A stretch of DNA of 64,000 bases from Planctomycetaceae bacterium. GTDB taxonomy: Bacteria; Planctomycetota; Planctomycetia; Planctomycetales; Planctomycetaceae. The position numbers were made by a program, and so were the translations under genes. Under the pieces are notes generated by a model, which saw only the letters and a program-made list of their open reading frames with translations, did no database searches and had not been told where the DNA came from. How positions within the stretch are numbered: the first letter of the stretch is position 1; every line of letters starts with the position of its first letter. The stretch spans positions 1 through 64,000 of the forward strand of contig JAGQQG010000004.1 in the NCBI GenBank assembly GCA_020426325.1, in the 5' to 3' direction. Positions 9,155 to 17,274 of this stretch are shown here, piece after piece.

Positions 9155-9577
9155 TCAATTCCTCAACCTGTTTATTGCAAACTCTTCATAGCCACGACAC
9201 ATGACGTCCGTGGCTTTGTTGATCGCGTTTGTCCACTCGTCCTCGAGTTCCGTGTTCCATTCGTGCTCGAAGTATCGTTCGAGTGTGTCGAGCATGCAGT
9301 CCCGCCAGTCGGCGTAGAGTTCTTCGGGAATGTTCCGAAGAGAATGCTTACGGCCGAGGACGAGCAGGTACTGCTCAGCTGCCGGATAACCGTATTCGTG
9401 GTATTGATGAATGACGGTCAATGCCATGCGAAGCAGAACCGCCTGCTGGTCCATGTCGACGCCGTCAAATTGCTGTTTCAGATCCGGATATCGCTCAAAA
9501 TACGTCAGATAAAACAGATCGGTGACGAGGTCTTCTCGTGAAAGGATCCTGTGAATACTTTCGGCTATTTTCATCAA
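9155..9577 (-). CDS. Single-domain globin
   Basis: A 140-residue all-helical protein. The pattern fits bacterial globins: FERYPDLKQQF (with Phe37 as the likely CD1 Phe), QQAVLLRMALTVI with Gln at the distal region, then LGRKHSLRNIPEELY with His78 as the proximal haem ligand, followed by an LDTL...EDEWTNAINKATDVM helix pair. There is no reductase domain, so this is not a flavohaemoglobin. The probable function is O2 or NO binding or sensing. It lies 12 bases downstream of adenylate kinase, likely as the last gene of the minus-strand unit that begins with the Rrf2 regulator. Confidence 0.82.
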   Translation of the reverse strand: MMKIAESIHRILSREDLVTDLFYLTYFERYPDLKQQFDGVDMDQQAVLLRMALTVIHQYHEYGYPAAEQYLLVLGRKHSLRNIPEELYADWRDCMLDTLERYFEHEWNTELEDEWTNAINKATDVMCRGYEEFAINRLRN

Positions 9578-9589
9578 TGCCTCCGGATT

Positions 9590-10249
9590 TCAGTCGGAGC
9601 CATCTCCTTTCGCGAGCGGCTGCGCCAGATGACGGCATATCGTTGAGTGGACAACATCCTGCGCCTGTGTTCCATCGACGTCGATGACGAGTTCTTTCTC
9701 CCGAAACAGGTCGAGGATGGGTTTCGTCTTCGCATAGAAGTCGTTGAGACGTGAGTTGATGGCTTTCTCATTGTCATCCGGTCGTTGGATCAGTTCTCCC
9801 CCGCAGACATCGCACACGCCGGTCTTGGCAGGACGGTGATAGATGAGATTGTAATCCAGTCCACACTGACTGCAGAGACGTCGCGACAACAACCGACGCA
9901 ACACCACGTCAGCCGGCACTTCAATGTTGATCACTGCATCGACATCGTAACCCTCGAGGAAGAATTCCGCCTGAGGTCGGTTTCGCGGAAACCCGTCCAG
10001 GACGAATCCGAAGTTCCAGTCATGTTCCTGAAGTCGGCGCTGAACAATCTCCTCCACGGTCTCATCGGAAATGAGTTGACCATTTTTGACAGCCCGATTC
10101 ACTCGGGCTCCCAACTTTGTCCGATTGGCGATGTGCCAACGGAAGATGTCACCGACGCTGATATGGACCAACTGATACGCTTCGACCAACAGCTGCGCCT
10201 GCGTGCCTTTCCCGCAGCCCTGGGCGCCCATGATTATGTACTTGTGCAT
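9590..10249 (-). CDS. adk: Adenylate kinase
   Basis: A 219-residue enzyme for ATP + AMP = 2 ADP. The P-loop GAQGCGKGTQ lies at residues 8-17, and FVLDGFPRN follows in the AMP-binding region. The lid carries four cysteines (C126, C129, C146, C149) placed to bind zinc, as in Gram-positive and planctomycete enzymes rather than the E. coli type. RLNDFYAKTKP near the end is also typical. The P-loop has Gln-Gly-Cys instead of the common Pro-Gly-Ala/Ser, a minor change. It sits between the acidic-tailed hypothetical and the globin with 12-base gaps on both sides, an unusual neighbourhood because adk is often near secY. Confidence 0.93.
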   Translation of the reverse strand: MHKYIIMGAQGCGKGTQAQLLVEAYQLVHISVGDIFRWHIANRTKLGARVNRAVKNGQLISDETVEEIVQRRLQEHDWNFGFVLDGFPRNRPQAEFFLEGYDVDAVINIEVPADVVLRRLLSRRLCSQCGLDYNLIYHRPAKTGVCDVCGGELIQRPDDNEKAINSRLNDFYAKTKPILDLFREKELVIDVDGTQAQDVVHSTICRHLAQPLAKGDGSD

Positions 10250-10261
10250 TGACCTCTGTGC

Positions 10262-10615
10262 CTATTCACTGTCAGAGTCGGAGTCCTCAGATGAATCCGT
10301 CTCTTCATTTTCCGGAGGTGTCGCTTCTCCATCATCGCCATCTGCTGGCGTGTTCTCCGGACTTGCGACGGAATCCTTCTCCGGATTTTCTCCATCATCG
10401 TCGATTGTCGCAAGCTTGGCAGCAAGATTCTTGGGCCTCCAGTCATGCGCCGGACGGGCAAGGATGTCGTCAATGACCTTGTTGACGGCAGCAGCCTGAT
10501 CGGTCTGCCCCTGTTCCGCCGCATGGGCTGCGATCTCCCGGGCTAGTGGGATCAGCTCCAGGTAGAAGCGTTCAGAGACTTCATTGCATGGTGTACCAGT
10601 GAGCCCAGTTAGCAT
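10262..10615 (-). CDS. Hypothetical protein with acidic, disordered C-terminus
   Basis: A 117-residue protein. Residues 1-70 look folded and helical (SERFYLELIPLAREIAAHAA...VNKVIDDILARP), and the last 45 residues are almost entirely Asp, Glu, Ser and Pro, ending EDSDSDSE. I recognise no family. Tight spacing to adk (12 bases) argues for co-expression. The acidic tail could be a solubility or interaction tail; there is no signal peptide, so the protein is probably cytoplasmic. Confidence 0.65.
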   Translation of the reverse strand: MLTGLTGTPCNEVSERFYLELIPLAREIAAHAAEQGQTDQAAAVNKVIDDILARPAHDWRPKNLAAKLATIDDDGENPEKDSVASPENTPADGDDGEATPPENEETDSSEDSDSDSE

Positions 10616-10695
10616 AGTCGGGAGCCATCACCGAGGTTCCATGTCGAGCGTTGCGTCACTCGTCGTGCCACAGTGAAGCCCTCAGTTGCCAGCGG

Positions 10696-11133
10696 TCACG
10701 ACTTGCCGATGTTGGGAAATCGACATTGAGCGGGGACACGTTTTTGCCTCAAAAGGTCGGCAATTGTCGTCTGACCGAGGACCTGTTCCAGCATCCCGAG
10801 GACATCGTCCAACTGGGAGTGTAGCGGGCAAAGTTCAACACCATGTTCTTCAAGACCAAGCGGACAGGCGTCGTAGCGCCGGATGGGATCGACGGCGTTC
10901 ACCACATCGAGAACGGTGATCTCATCATCTGATCGTGAAAGGCTGATTCCTCCACCAATTCCGCGCTGCGTGGACACGATTCCCGCGCGACTCAGCGATT
11001 GGAGAACCTTACGGAGATAGTGCGGGGGAACATGTGTTGCGGCTGCAATGTCATCGGTGGTGCTGAGTCCGTTTCCTCTACGGGCCAGCACTAAAACGGA
11101 TCGCAGAGCATATTCAGCGGTCTTCGAAAACAC
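10696..11133 (-). CDS. Rrf2-family transcriptional regulator, possibly Fe-S type
   Basis: I chose the GTG at 11133-11131 because it gives the standard Rrf2 beginning (FSKTAEYALRSVL) and has GAGGA upstream; an ATG-led frame from 11169 would add 12 residues. The resulting 145-residue protein has the winged-helix DNA-binding domain (ATHVPPHYLRKVLQSLSRAG, STQRGIGGG wing) and three cysteines at about positions 90, 102 and 137. The first two lie in the C-terminal region where IscR/NsrR proteins bind an iron-sulfur cluster, although the spacing is wider than in those. It is likely to sense NO, redox or iron-sulfur status and may control the adk-globin unit just downstream (inference). Confidence 0.85.
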   Translation of the reverse strand: MFSKTAEYALRSVLVLARRGNGLSTTDDIAAATHVPPHYLRKVLQSLSRAGIVSTQRGIGGGISLSRSDDEITVLDVVNAVDPIRRYDACPLGLEEHGVELCPLHSQLDDVLGMLEQVLGQTTIADLLRQKRVPAQCRFPNIGKS

Positions 11134-11453
11134 ATGTGCATCCTCAGAGAAGGCAATCGGCACCGCCAAGTAGAATAGCTGAAGATCCGCCGCTCAGGAA
11201 CAGGACGATCCGGAATCTTTCGTTTGACAAGGCCGCGATCACGTGCCGGGCATGACTTTGCGAACGCAGGTGTTTTTCGCCGTCGGCTTGATTCCAGCAC
11301 CCCCCAACGGCATAGTGCCTGAATCATCTCACTTCAACATTTGATCGAGTAGTCTGAATTTCCAGGGACGGGCCACGCCTGCGTCGTTGAATGTTCACTG
11401 TGAGCATGAATCTCCTTCTCCCTCGCATCGCACTTGTTCACCGGGAGTTACTC
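11134..11453. other. Divergent intergenic region
   Basis: About 320 bases between the Rrf2 regulator (minus) and the SMP-30 operon (plus). They must hold both promoters. I see no convincing gene, no strong dyad and no standard -35/-10 pair that I would defend. Confidence 0.4.
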
Positions 11454-12524
11454 ATGATGTCCGCTGTTCACACCTCAGCCTGTGGCTGGATGACCTTCGC
11501 TGCTCTCGTGCTGTCCTCATCCGGGATTTGTCTTGCAGAGGAACCCATCGTGCCTGCGGGGGCCAAGGTGGAAAAACTCTTCGAAGGCATCACGCTGACC
11601 GAAGGCGTCTCCGTCGCTTCGGACGGGATGGTCTATTTCAGCGACATCACCTTCTCACATGTGTCCAGGAAGGACGACGGCTCGGTCCACGCAGGCCATA
11701 TCTGGAAATTCGATCCGGCCACGAAGCAGACGACCATCTTCCGCTCTCCGAGCGGCATGTCGAACGGGATCAAATTCGATTCAGCAGGCAATATGATCGT
11801 TGCATTGGGGGCGGACTTTGGCGGACGGGCGGTTATTCGGACTGACATGAAGACCGGAATGAGTGACATCATCGCAGGCCTGTATGACGGCAAGAAGTTC
11901 AACTCGCCGAACGACATCACCATCGACGAGAAGGGCCGCATCTACTTCAGTGACCCGCGTTACATGGGACACGAATCGATCGAGCAACCGGTCGTCGGGG
12001 TGTATCGCATTGATCCGGATGGCACGGTCACTCGCATCATCACCGATGCCGGCAAGGCCAACGGAGTGTGCGTGTCGCCTGATCAGACGAAACTGTATGT
12101 CGTGAGTAACGAGAACGGCGTCACCGGAATTGAACAGCTGGCATCAGCTGAGTCTGATCGACCCGACAAGGGCCTTCCACCGCATCGCAAGGGGCTCATG
12201 GCCCTGCTCGCCTACGACCTGCATGACGACGGCTCAGCAACCTTTGACCGGATTCTCGTTGACTATTCCCCCTTCGACGGACCCGATGGACTGGTCGTCG
12301 ATGCAGATGGGAATCTGTACGTCGCTGTGCGTGCGGAGAACCGTCCGGGAATTGTGATCTACAATCCCGATGGCAAAGAGTTGGGCTACATCAAGACAGA
12401 GATTCCGACGAACGTCGGCTTTGGCCGGGGTGAAGACAGCAATCTTCTCTACATCACAGCCGGGAAGAGCCTGTATCGCATCCGGTTGAACTGCGTCGGC
12501 TATCACCTGCCTCCCAAACCGTAA
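11454..12524 (+). CDS. Exported SMP-30/gluconolactonase-family protein
   Basis: With the ATG at 11454 (GGGAG six bases upstream) the protein has 356 residues and a good signal peptide (MMSAVHTSACGWMTFAALVL... up to about SGICLAEE). An open frame reaches back to 11391, but that would bury the signal. The body is a six-bladed propeller of the SMP-30/gluconolactonase/LRE type, with VYFSDITF, the metal-site Asn in SPNDITIDEKG, IYFSDPRY, and GPDGLVVDADGNLYV. The family opens sugar-acid lactones with a divalent metal. It is first in an operon with a carrier, an aldolase and a dehydrogenase, which fits uptake and breakdown of aldonic or uronic acid lactones. Confidence 0.88.
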   Translation: MMSAVHTSACGWMTFAALVLSSSGICLAEEPIVPAGAKVEKLFEGITLTEGVSVASDGMVYFSDITFSHVSRKDDGSVHAGHIWKFDPATKQTTIFRSPSGMSNGIKFDSAGNMIVALGADFGGRAVIRTDMKTGMSDIIAGLYDGKKFNSPNDITIDEKGRIYFSDPRYMGHESIEQPVVGVYRIDPDGTVTRIITDAGKANGVCVSPDQTKLYVVSNENGVTGIEQLASAESDRPDKGLPPHRKGLMALLAYDLHDDGSATFDRILVDYSPFDGPDGLVVDADGNLYVAVRAENRPGIVIYNPDGKELGYIKTEIPTNVGFGRGEDSNLLYITAGKSLYRIRLNCVGYHLPPKP

Positions 12525-12540
12525 ACAGGGAGTGCTTAGC

Positions 12541-13845
12541 ATGTCGGAGCTCCCCCAAGGCGACCGGCCCACCAATGCCAGGCACACAGTCATCCTGTTT
12601 GCCATCAGCCTCGCGATCGTGACGTACATCCACCGGGTCTGCATCTCGCAGGCGGCTCCGGAGATTCAATCCGATCTGGGCCTGTCGAAGCAGCAGATGA
12701 GTGCCGTGTTTTCGGCGTTCATTCTGGCTTATGGACTGTTCGAGGTCCCAGGCGGCTGGCTGAGCGACCAACTCGGCCCGCGACGGGTCCTGGCAGGAGC
12801 CGTGCTGATCTGGTCACTGTTCACGATGGCGACCGGCTGGGCCTGGGGGTTGGCATCATTAGTTGTCTTTCGCTTCCTCGTCGGAGTCGGACAGGCAACC
12901 TGCTTTCCGAACCTGACGAAAATCTTCACGATCTGGCTGCCAGCCCGTGAACGCATCCGTGCGCAAGGGATCATGTGGTTGAGTGCCCGCTGGGGTGGGG
13001 CGTTTACTCCTCTCTTGGTCGTCGGCGTTATGAAGTATGTCTCCTGGCAGATGACGTTCATCCTGTTTGGCACCGTCGGCGTCCTCTGGGCACTCCTGTA
13101 CTGGTCATGGTTTCGCGATAACCCGACCGATCATTCTTCGGTCAACCATGTCGAACTGGCGATGCTCGAAGGGGCCGAAGCAAACGCGTCCGGCCATGGA
13201 GATGTCCCTTGGGGGAAGTTGCTGACGAGCGGGAGTGTCTGGATGCTCTGGCTCCAGTACTTCTGCATGTCCTATGGCTGGTATTTCTATGTGACCTGGC
13301 TCCCCACGTACCTTCAGGAAGAACGAAACGTCCCGGATCTCAACAGTGCTCTGCTCTCCGGAATCCCTCTTTTCTTCGGAGGGATTAGTTGCTTCGTTGC
13401 GAGTCGATTCCTGGGTGTGCTCCAGCATCGGATTGGAGACGCCGGAAGGGCTCGGAGGATGGTTGGCTTCTTCGGACTGACCGGCGCCGCGGTGATGCTC
13501 GTCGTCTCACCCTTGATTCAGAGTCCCACACTCGCCATGGTCGCGTTGGGGGTCGCGAGTTTCTCAAGCGACGCAGCCATGCCCGGAGCGTGGGGCGCAT
13601 GTATGGATGTTGGTGGCAAGTACGCAGGTTCACTGGCAGGAAGCATGAACATGATGGGCAACCTTGGTGGCGCGATTGGACCCGTTTTCGTTGCACAGAT
13701 TCTCGCGATGAGCCACAACAACTGGACGATCACTTTTTGGGTCTCCGCATCGTTATACGCCATCGGTGCCGTCAGTTGGCTGTTCATCGATCCGGTCACC
13801 CCCCTGGACGACAATGAATCAACGATGAATCCTGAGTCCAATTGA
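12541..13845 (+). CDS. MFS transporter, anion:cation symporter type
   Basis: A 434-residue carrier with about twelve hydrophobic segments. Near the N-terminus is YIHRVCISQAAPEIQSDLGLS, close to the ACS (hexuronate/galactonate/glucarate) branch of the major facilitator superfamily, followed by the loop motif WLSDQLGPRRVLAGA between segments 2 and 3. The ATG at 12541 is supported by CAGGGAG at 12526-12532; a GTG nine bases upstream is the alternative. Its position 16 bases after the lactonase and before aldolase and dehydrogenase genes suggests that it imports a sugar acid. Confidence 0.88.
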   Translation: MSELPQGDRPTNARHTVILFAISLAIVTYIHRVCISQAAPEIQSDLGLSKQQMSAVFSAFILAYGLFEVPGGWLSDQLGPRRVLAGAVLIWSLFTMATGWAWGLASLVVFRFLVGVGQATCFPNLTKIFTIWLPARERIRAQGIMWLSARWGGAFTPLLVVGVMKYVSWQMTFILFGTVGVLWALLYWSWFRDNPTDHSSVNHVELAMLEGAEANASGHGDVPWGKLLTSGSVWMLWLQYFCMSYGWYFYVTWLPTYLQEERNVPDLNSALLSGIPLFFGGISCFVASRFLGVLQHRIGDAGRARRMVGFFGLTGAAVMLVVSPLIQSPTLAMVALGVASFSSDAAMPGAWGACMDVGGKYAGSLAGSMNMMGNLGGAIGPVFVAQILAMSHNNWTITFWVSASLYAIGAVSWLFIDPVTPLDDNESTMNPESN

Positions 13846-13876
13846 ACTCACCCTGAGAAATGCAGACAAGGTCAAC

Positions 13877-14707
13877 ATGAACACTCGGGCGATCAGCAGG
13901 TTTCGCAGGAAACTCGCGAAGGGCGAATCGGTCCACGGCCTCTGGGTGACTCTCGAATCGGCCACGATCACCGAGATCGGTGTCGCCCTGGGATTGGACT
14001 GGATCGTCATCGATGCGGAGCATGGTCATCTCGACTGGAAAGAGATCAATGATCACATCAGAGCTGCACTGCGAAGCGACACGGTCGTCCTCGTGCGGCT
14101 GGCCGAGCGCAGCACATCGCTGACAAAACGGGCACTCGATATCGGAGCGGACGGGGTGGTCATCCCCTGGATCGAGACGGTCGAACAACTGGAACAGGCC
14201 GTGCGCGACTGTCGCTATCCCCCGGAGGGGCGACGCGGAATCGGGGGAGAACGTGCCACTGCATGGGGGCAGTGCTTTGCTGAACACACAGCTGAGGCGA
14301 ATGAACACGTTTTGGTCGTGCCCCTCATCGAAAGCGCAGCTGCGGTGCCCAATGTTCCCAGGATGTGCGAGGTTGACGGAGTCGAGGTCTTCTTCTTCGG
14401 CCCTGCGGACTTTTCATCCACCCTCGGTTTCCGAGGCCAATGGGAAGGCCCCGGCGTCGCGGAACAGATCCTGCAACTCAAGGAGACAATCAGAGAGGCC
14501 GGTAAAGCCTGCGGCGTGATGACCACCAGCCTGGAGAATCTGATTTCCCGTCGTGATCAGGGTTTCCAGATGCTGGGGCTGGGGTCGGATACGGGTCTGC
14601 TGCTGCGATCTTTGCATCAGGCACTTCAAGCGGTCGAATGTGACCGCATGCCCACGACAAGCTTCAGCACTCCTCAAAGCGAAACATCGATGGAGAAACA
14701 GCCATGA
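13877..14707 (+). CDS. HpcH/HpaI-family aldolase
   Basis: A 276-residue class II pyruvate aldolase of the 2-keto-3-deoxy sugar acid / 4-hydroxy-2-oxoheptanedioate type. The catalytic His region IDAEHGHLDW (about residues 46-55), the metal ligands in PLIESAAAV (Glu) and FFGPADFS (Asp), and the arginine in the YPPEGRRGIGG substrate loop are all present. These enzymes cleave 2-keto-3-deoxy acids to pyruvate plus an aldehyde. The stop overlaps the start of the next gene by four bases, so dehydrogenase and aldolase should be translated together. Confidence 0.9.
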   Translation: MNTRAISRFRRKLAKGESVHGLWVTLESATITEIGVALGLDWIVIDAEHGHLDWKEINDHIRAALRSDTVVLVRLAERSTSLTKRALDIGADGVVIPWIETVEQLEQAVRDCRYPPEGRRGIGGERATAWGQCFAEHTAEANEHVLVVPLIESAAAVPNVPRMCEVDGVEVFFFGPADFSSTLGFRGQWEGPGVAEQILQLKETIREAGKACGVMTTSLENLISRRDQGFQMLGLGSDTGLLLRSLHQALQAVECDRMPTTSFSTPQSETSMEKQP

Positions 14708-15762
14708 CGTCTGCTTTCCGCCTGGCCCTGACAGCGGACTTCTTCGATGAAGCAGGAAATGCAAAGTTCGCAGATCTGGGGACGAGCCTGCTTGAGGAGC
14801 ACCCCCACATTCGGCTTTCCAAGCTTCCGGAGTTCCGCCCAACAATCAGTGCGGATCAATTGGCTGACAGCCATGGCGTGATTGTCTTGACTCCTAAAGT
14901 GACCGCTGAGTCCGTGACTGGTTGTGATGACCTGCTCGCGATCGGCCGGTTTGGCGTCGGGTACGACTCGGTCGATGTTGAGGGCTGCACTGCACAGGAC
15001 GTGCTGGTCATGATCACAACCGGTGCGGTCGATCGCCCGGTGGCCGAGGCCACGATTGGATGGATGATTGCCCTCACGCATCACATGTTTGTGAAAGACC
15101 GCCTGGTCCGGACGGGGCAGTGGAACGACCGAACGAACTACATGGGCTGCGAACTGCGAGACCGCACGCTGGGGGTGATCGGCCTGGGAGGCATCGGCCG
15201 CACGCTTGTCTCCCTGCTGAAGGGCTTCGGCATGCGACCGCCGATCGCCTTTGATCCGTTCGCACCGGCTGAGGTCTTTGACGAGTCGGGAGTTCGCTCC
15301 GTTCCCTTCGATGAACTGCTGGCAACATCTGATTTCGTATCGATTCACTGCCCGCTGACGGAGGAAACACGAGGCTTGATCGGTGAGAAAGAACTTCGAC
15401 AGATGAAGCAAGGTGCCTATCTAATCAATACTGCCCGAGGAGGCATCGTTGATGAGGAGGCACTGTTCGACGCTCTTCAGAGCGGGCAACTGGCCGGTGC
15501 TGCTCTCGACTGTTTTGAAATCGAACCTGTGACGGAGCCGCATCCAATGGGCGAACTGGAGAACGTCCTCCTCGCTCCCCATTCGATCGCGTGGACGAAC
15601 GAACTCTTCCGCGACATCGGCCGCACCGCCTGTCAGAGCATGCTGGATCTATCACTCGGACGGTCCCCACACGGCGTTGTGAATCACGAACTGCTTGAGA
15701 AAGCCAGCTTCCGGGAGAAGTGGTCACGCGTCACCGGCATCCCTGTTGAGAGTCTCAAGTAG
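14704..15762 (+). CDS. D-isomer-specific 2-hydroxyacid dehydrogenase
   Basis: A 352-residue NAD(P)-dependent dehydrogenase of the phosphoglycerate/glyoxylate reductase superfamily. It has the nucleotide-binding motif GVIGLGGIGRTLVSLL, the catalytic Arg region INTARGGIVDEEAL and the catalytic His in LLAPHSIAWT. The length is slightly longer than the 310-330 typical of this family. Overlap with the aldolase gene and its place at the end of the operon suggest that it reduces or oxidises an aldehyde- or 2-keto-acid product of the sugar acid pathway, for example tartronate semialdehyde or glyoxylate (inference). It ends 17 bases from the convergent DUF1501 gene. Confidence 0.88.
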   Translation: MTSAFRLALTADFFDEAGNAKFADLGTSLLEEHPHIRLSKLPEFRPTISADQLADSHGVIVLTPKVTAESVTGCDDLLAIGRFGVGYDSVDVEGCTAQDVLVMITTGAVDRPVAEATIGWMIALTHHMFVKDRLVRTGQWNDRTNYMGCELRDRTLGVIGLGGIGRTLVSLLKGFGMRPPIAFDPFAPAEVFDESGVRSVPFDELLATSDFVSIHCPLTEETRGLIGEKELRQMKQGAYLINTARGGIVDEEALFDALQSGQLAGAALDCFEIEPVTEPHPMGELENVLLAPHSIAWTNELFRDIGRTACQSMLDLSLGRSPHGVVNHELLEKASFREKWSRVTGIPVESLK

Positions 15763-15779
15763 CGGATCTCTGCCTGCCA

Positions 15780-17231
15780 TTACGAGACAATCAGGTCTTG
15801 CAGGATTCGCCCGTGGACGTCCGTCAATCGATGATCGCGGCCACCATGCCGGTAGGTCAGGGCCGTGTGATCAATCCCGAGCTGGTGCAGAATGGTTGCA
15901 TGGATGTCGTGAATGTCGACCTGATTGTGAACGACCGAGTTTCCGAACTCGTCAGTTTCGCCATAGGCAATGCCGGGCCGGAACCCGCCCCCCGCCATGA
16001 AGATCGAGTACCCGTCGACGTGGTGATCGCGGCCACAGGAGTCCGAGATCTTCGGGGTGTGAGGGGTCCGTCCCATCTCTCCGGCCCAGATGACGATGGT
16101 CTCATCGAGCAGCCCCCGCTGCTTCAGGTCGGTGATCAGGGCGGCAACTGATTGTTCGGTGACACGTGCGTTCTTCTCGTGGTTGGTCTTGAGTTGCGAG
16201 TGCTGATCCCAGGGGGAGTTGTTTCCATCGAAGCTCGGACAGGTGATCTCGACAAACCGCACCCCCGCCTCGACCAGACGCCGGGCCCGAAGTGCCTGAG
16301 TCGCATACAGCTGTTGATGTTCATCGGTCGAATCGACGCCGTACATCTTCTGGATGAACTCCGGTTCCTGACTGATGTCCGCAATTTCCGGAATCGTACT
16401 TTGCATGCGAAACGCCGTTTCATAATTGGCGATCGCCCCTTCAATCGCATTGGCATCCGCAGACTGTTGTGCAAACTCATGATCCTGTTCAGCCAGGAGG
16501 GCGAGTTTACGCTGTTGCAGCTTGAGCGGGTCCGATGGCTTGATGTTATCAACCGGCTGCCCGGATGGCCGCAGCATCGTGGCCTGATAGGCCGCGGGCA
16601 GGAACGAGCTTCCGAAATTCTCCAATCCTCCGTTGGGGACCCAGTCGTTATTGAGAACGACGTATCCCGGCAGATTCTCATTCTCACTGCCAAGACCATA
16701 CGTGACCCACGCCCCCATGCTGGGAGCCTGACCGAGGATGCGTCCCGTGTGCAACAACAGATCCTGCTGTCCATGCAGGGGCAGTTCACCGAGCATCGAT
16801 CGCACAACGCAGAGTTCGTCTGCCACACTCGCGATGTGCGGGAACAGGTCACTCACCCACAGCCCGCTCTCACCGCGTTGTTTGAACTCCCACGGACTGC
16901 CCAGCCACACACGGCTGGCAGCGGACTGCGATCGTTTGGACACCGCAGCATCACCGATTGCTTCCCCTTCGTGCTCCTTGAGCATCGGTTTGGGATCGAA
17001 CGTATCCACATGACTGGGACCGCCATCCATGAAACAGAGGATGACGTTCTTCGCCCGGGCAGGGAATCTCCTGCTCGCCTGCTGAGGCGCCGCGCTGGCA
17101 GTCTCATCTGAGAACATGCTGCTCAAGGCGAGCCAGCCGAAACCTGCAGCCGAGTGCTTGAGAAAGCTGCGACGAGTCGGCTCGCCAATGATATGGCCCG
17201 GACACCGGCAAGTCGTGGTTGATGGAGTCAT
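15780..17231 (-). CDS. DUF1501 (sulfatase-like) protein, Tat-exported
   Basis: A 483-residue protein from the ATG at 17231. The longer open frame to 17315 would overlap the upstream gene by 41 bases. The N-terminus has a twin-arginine signal (TRRSFLKHSAAGFGWLALSS), then the DUF1501 hallmark FMDGGPSHVDTFDPKP and later WAGEMGRTPH and GRDHHVDGYSIFMAGGG. DUF1501 belongs to the alkaline phosphatase/sulfatase fold and is greatly expanded in planctomycetes, almost always next to a DUF1549/DUF1553 gene, as here (43 bases downstream of it). The function is unknown; the pair is thought to act on a periplasmic or surface substrate. Confidence 0.92.
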   Translation of the reverse strand: MTPSTTTCRCPGHIIGEPTRRSFLKHSAAGFGWLALSSMFSDETASAAPQQASRRFPARAKNVILCFMDGGPSHVDTFDPKPMLKEHEGEAIGDAAVSKRSQSAASRVWLGSPWEFKQRGESGLWVSDLFPHIASVADELCVVRSMLGELPLHGQQDLLLHTGRILGQAPSMGAWVTYGLGSENENLPGYVVLNNDWVPNGGLENFGSSFLPAAYQATMLRPSGQPVDNIKPSDPLKLQQRKLALLAEQDHEFAQQSADANAIEGAIANYETAFRMQSTIPEIADISQEPEFIQKMYGVDSTDEHQQLYATQALRARRLVEAGVRFVEITCPSFDGNNSPWDQHSQLKTNHEKNARVTEQSVAALITDLKQRGLLDETIVIWAGEMGRTPHTPKISDSCGRDHHVDGYSIFMAGGGFRPGIAYGETDEFGNSVVHNQVDIHDIHATILHQLGIDHTALTYRHGGRDHRLTDVHGRILQDLIVS

Positions 17232-17274
17232 AAGTTCACATCCCGAGTGGTTGCCCGAATCGAGCGTAAGGCCA

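Noticed and set aside
16152..17111. Long plus-strand open frame (319 codons) opposite the DUF1501 gene
   Set aside because: The minus-strand protein has clear family motifs; this frame has none and is a shadow.
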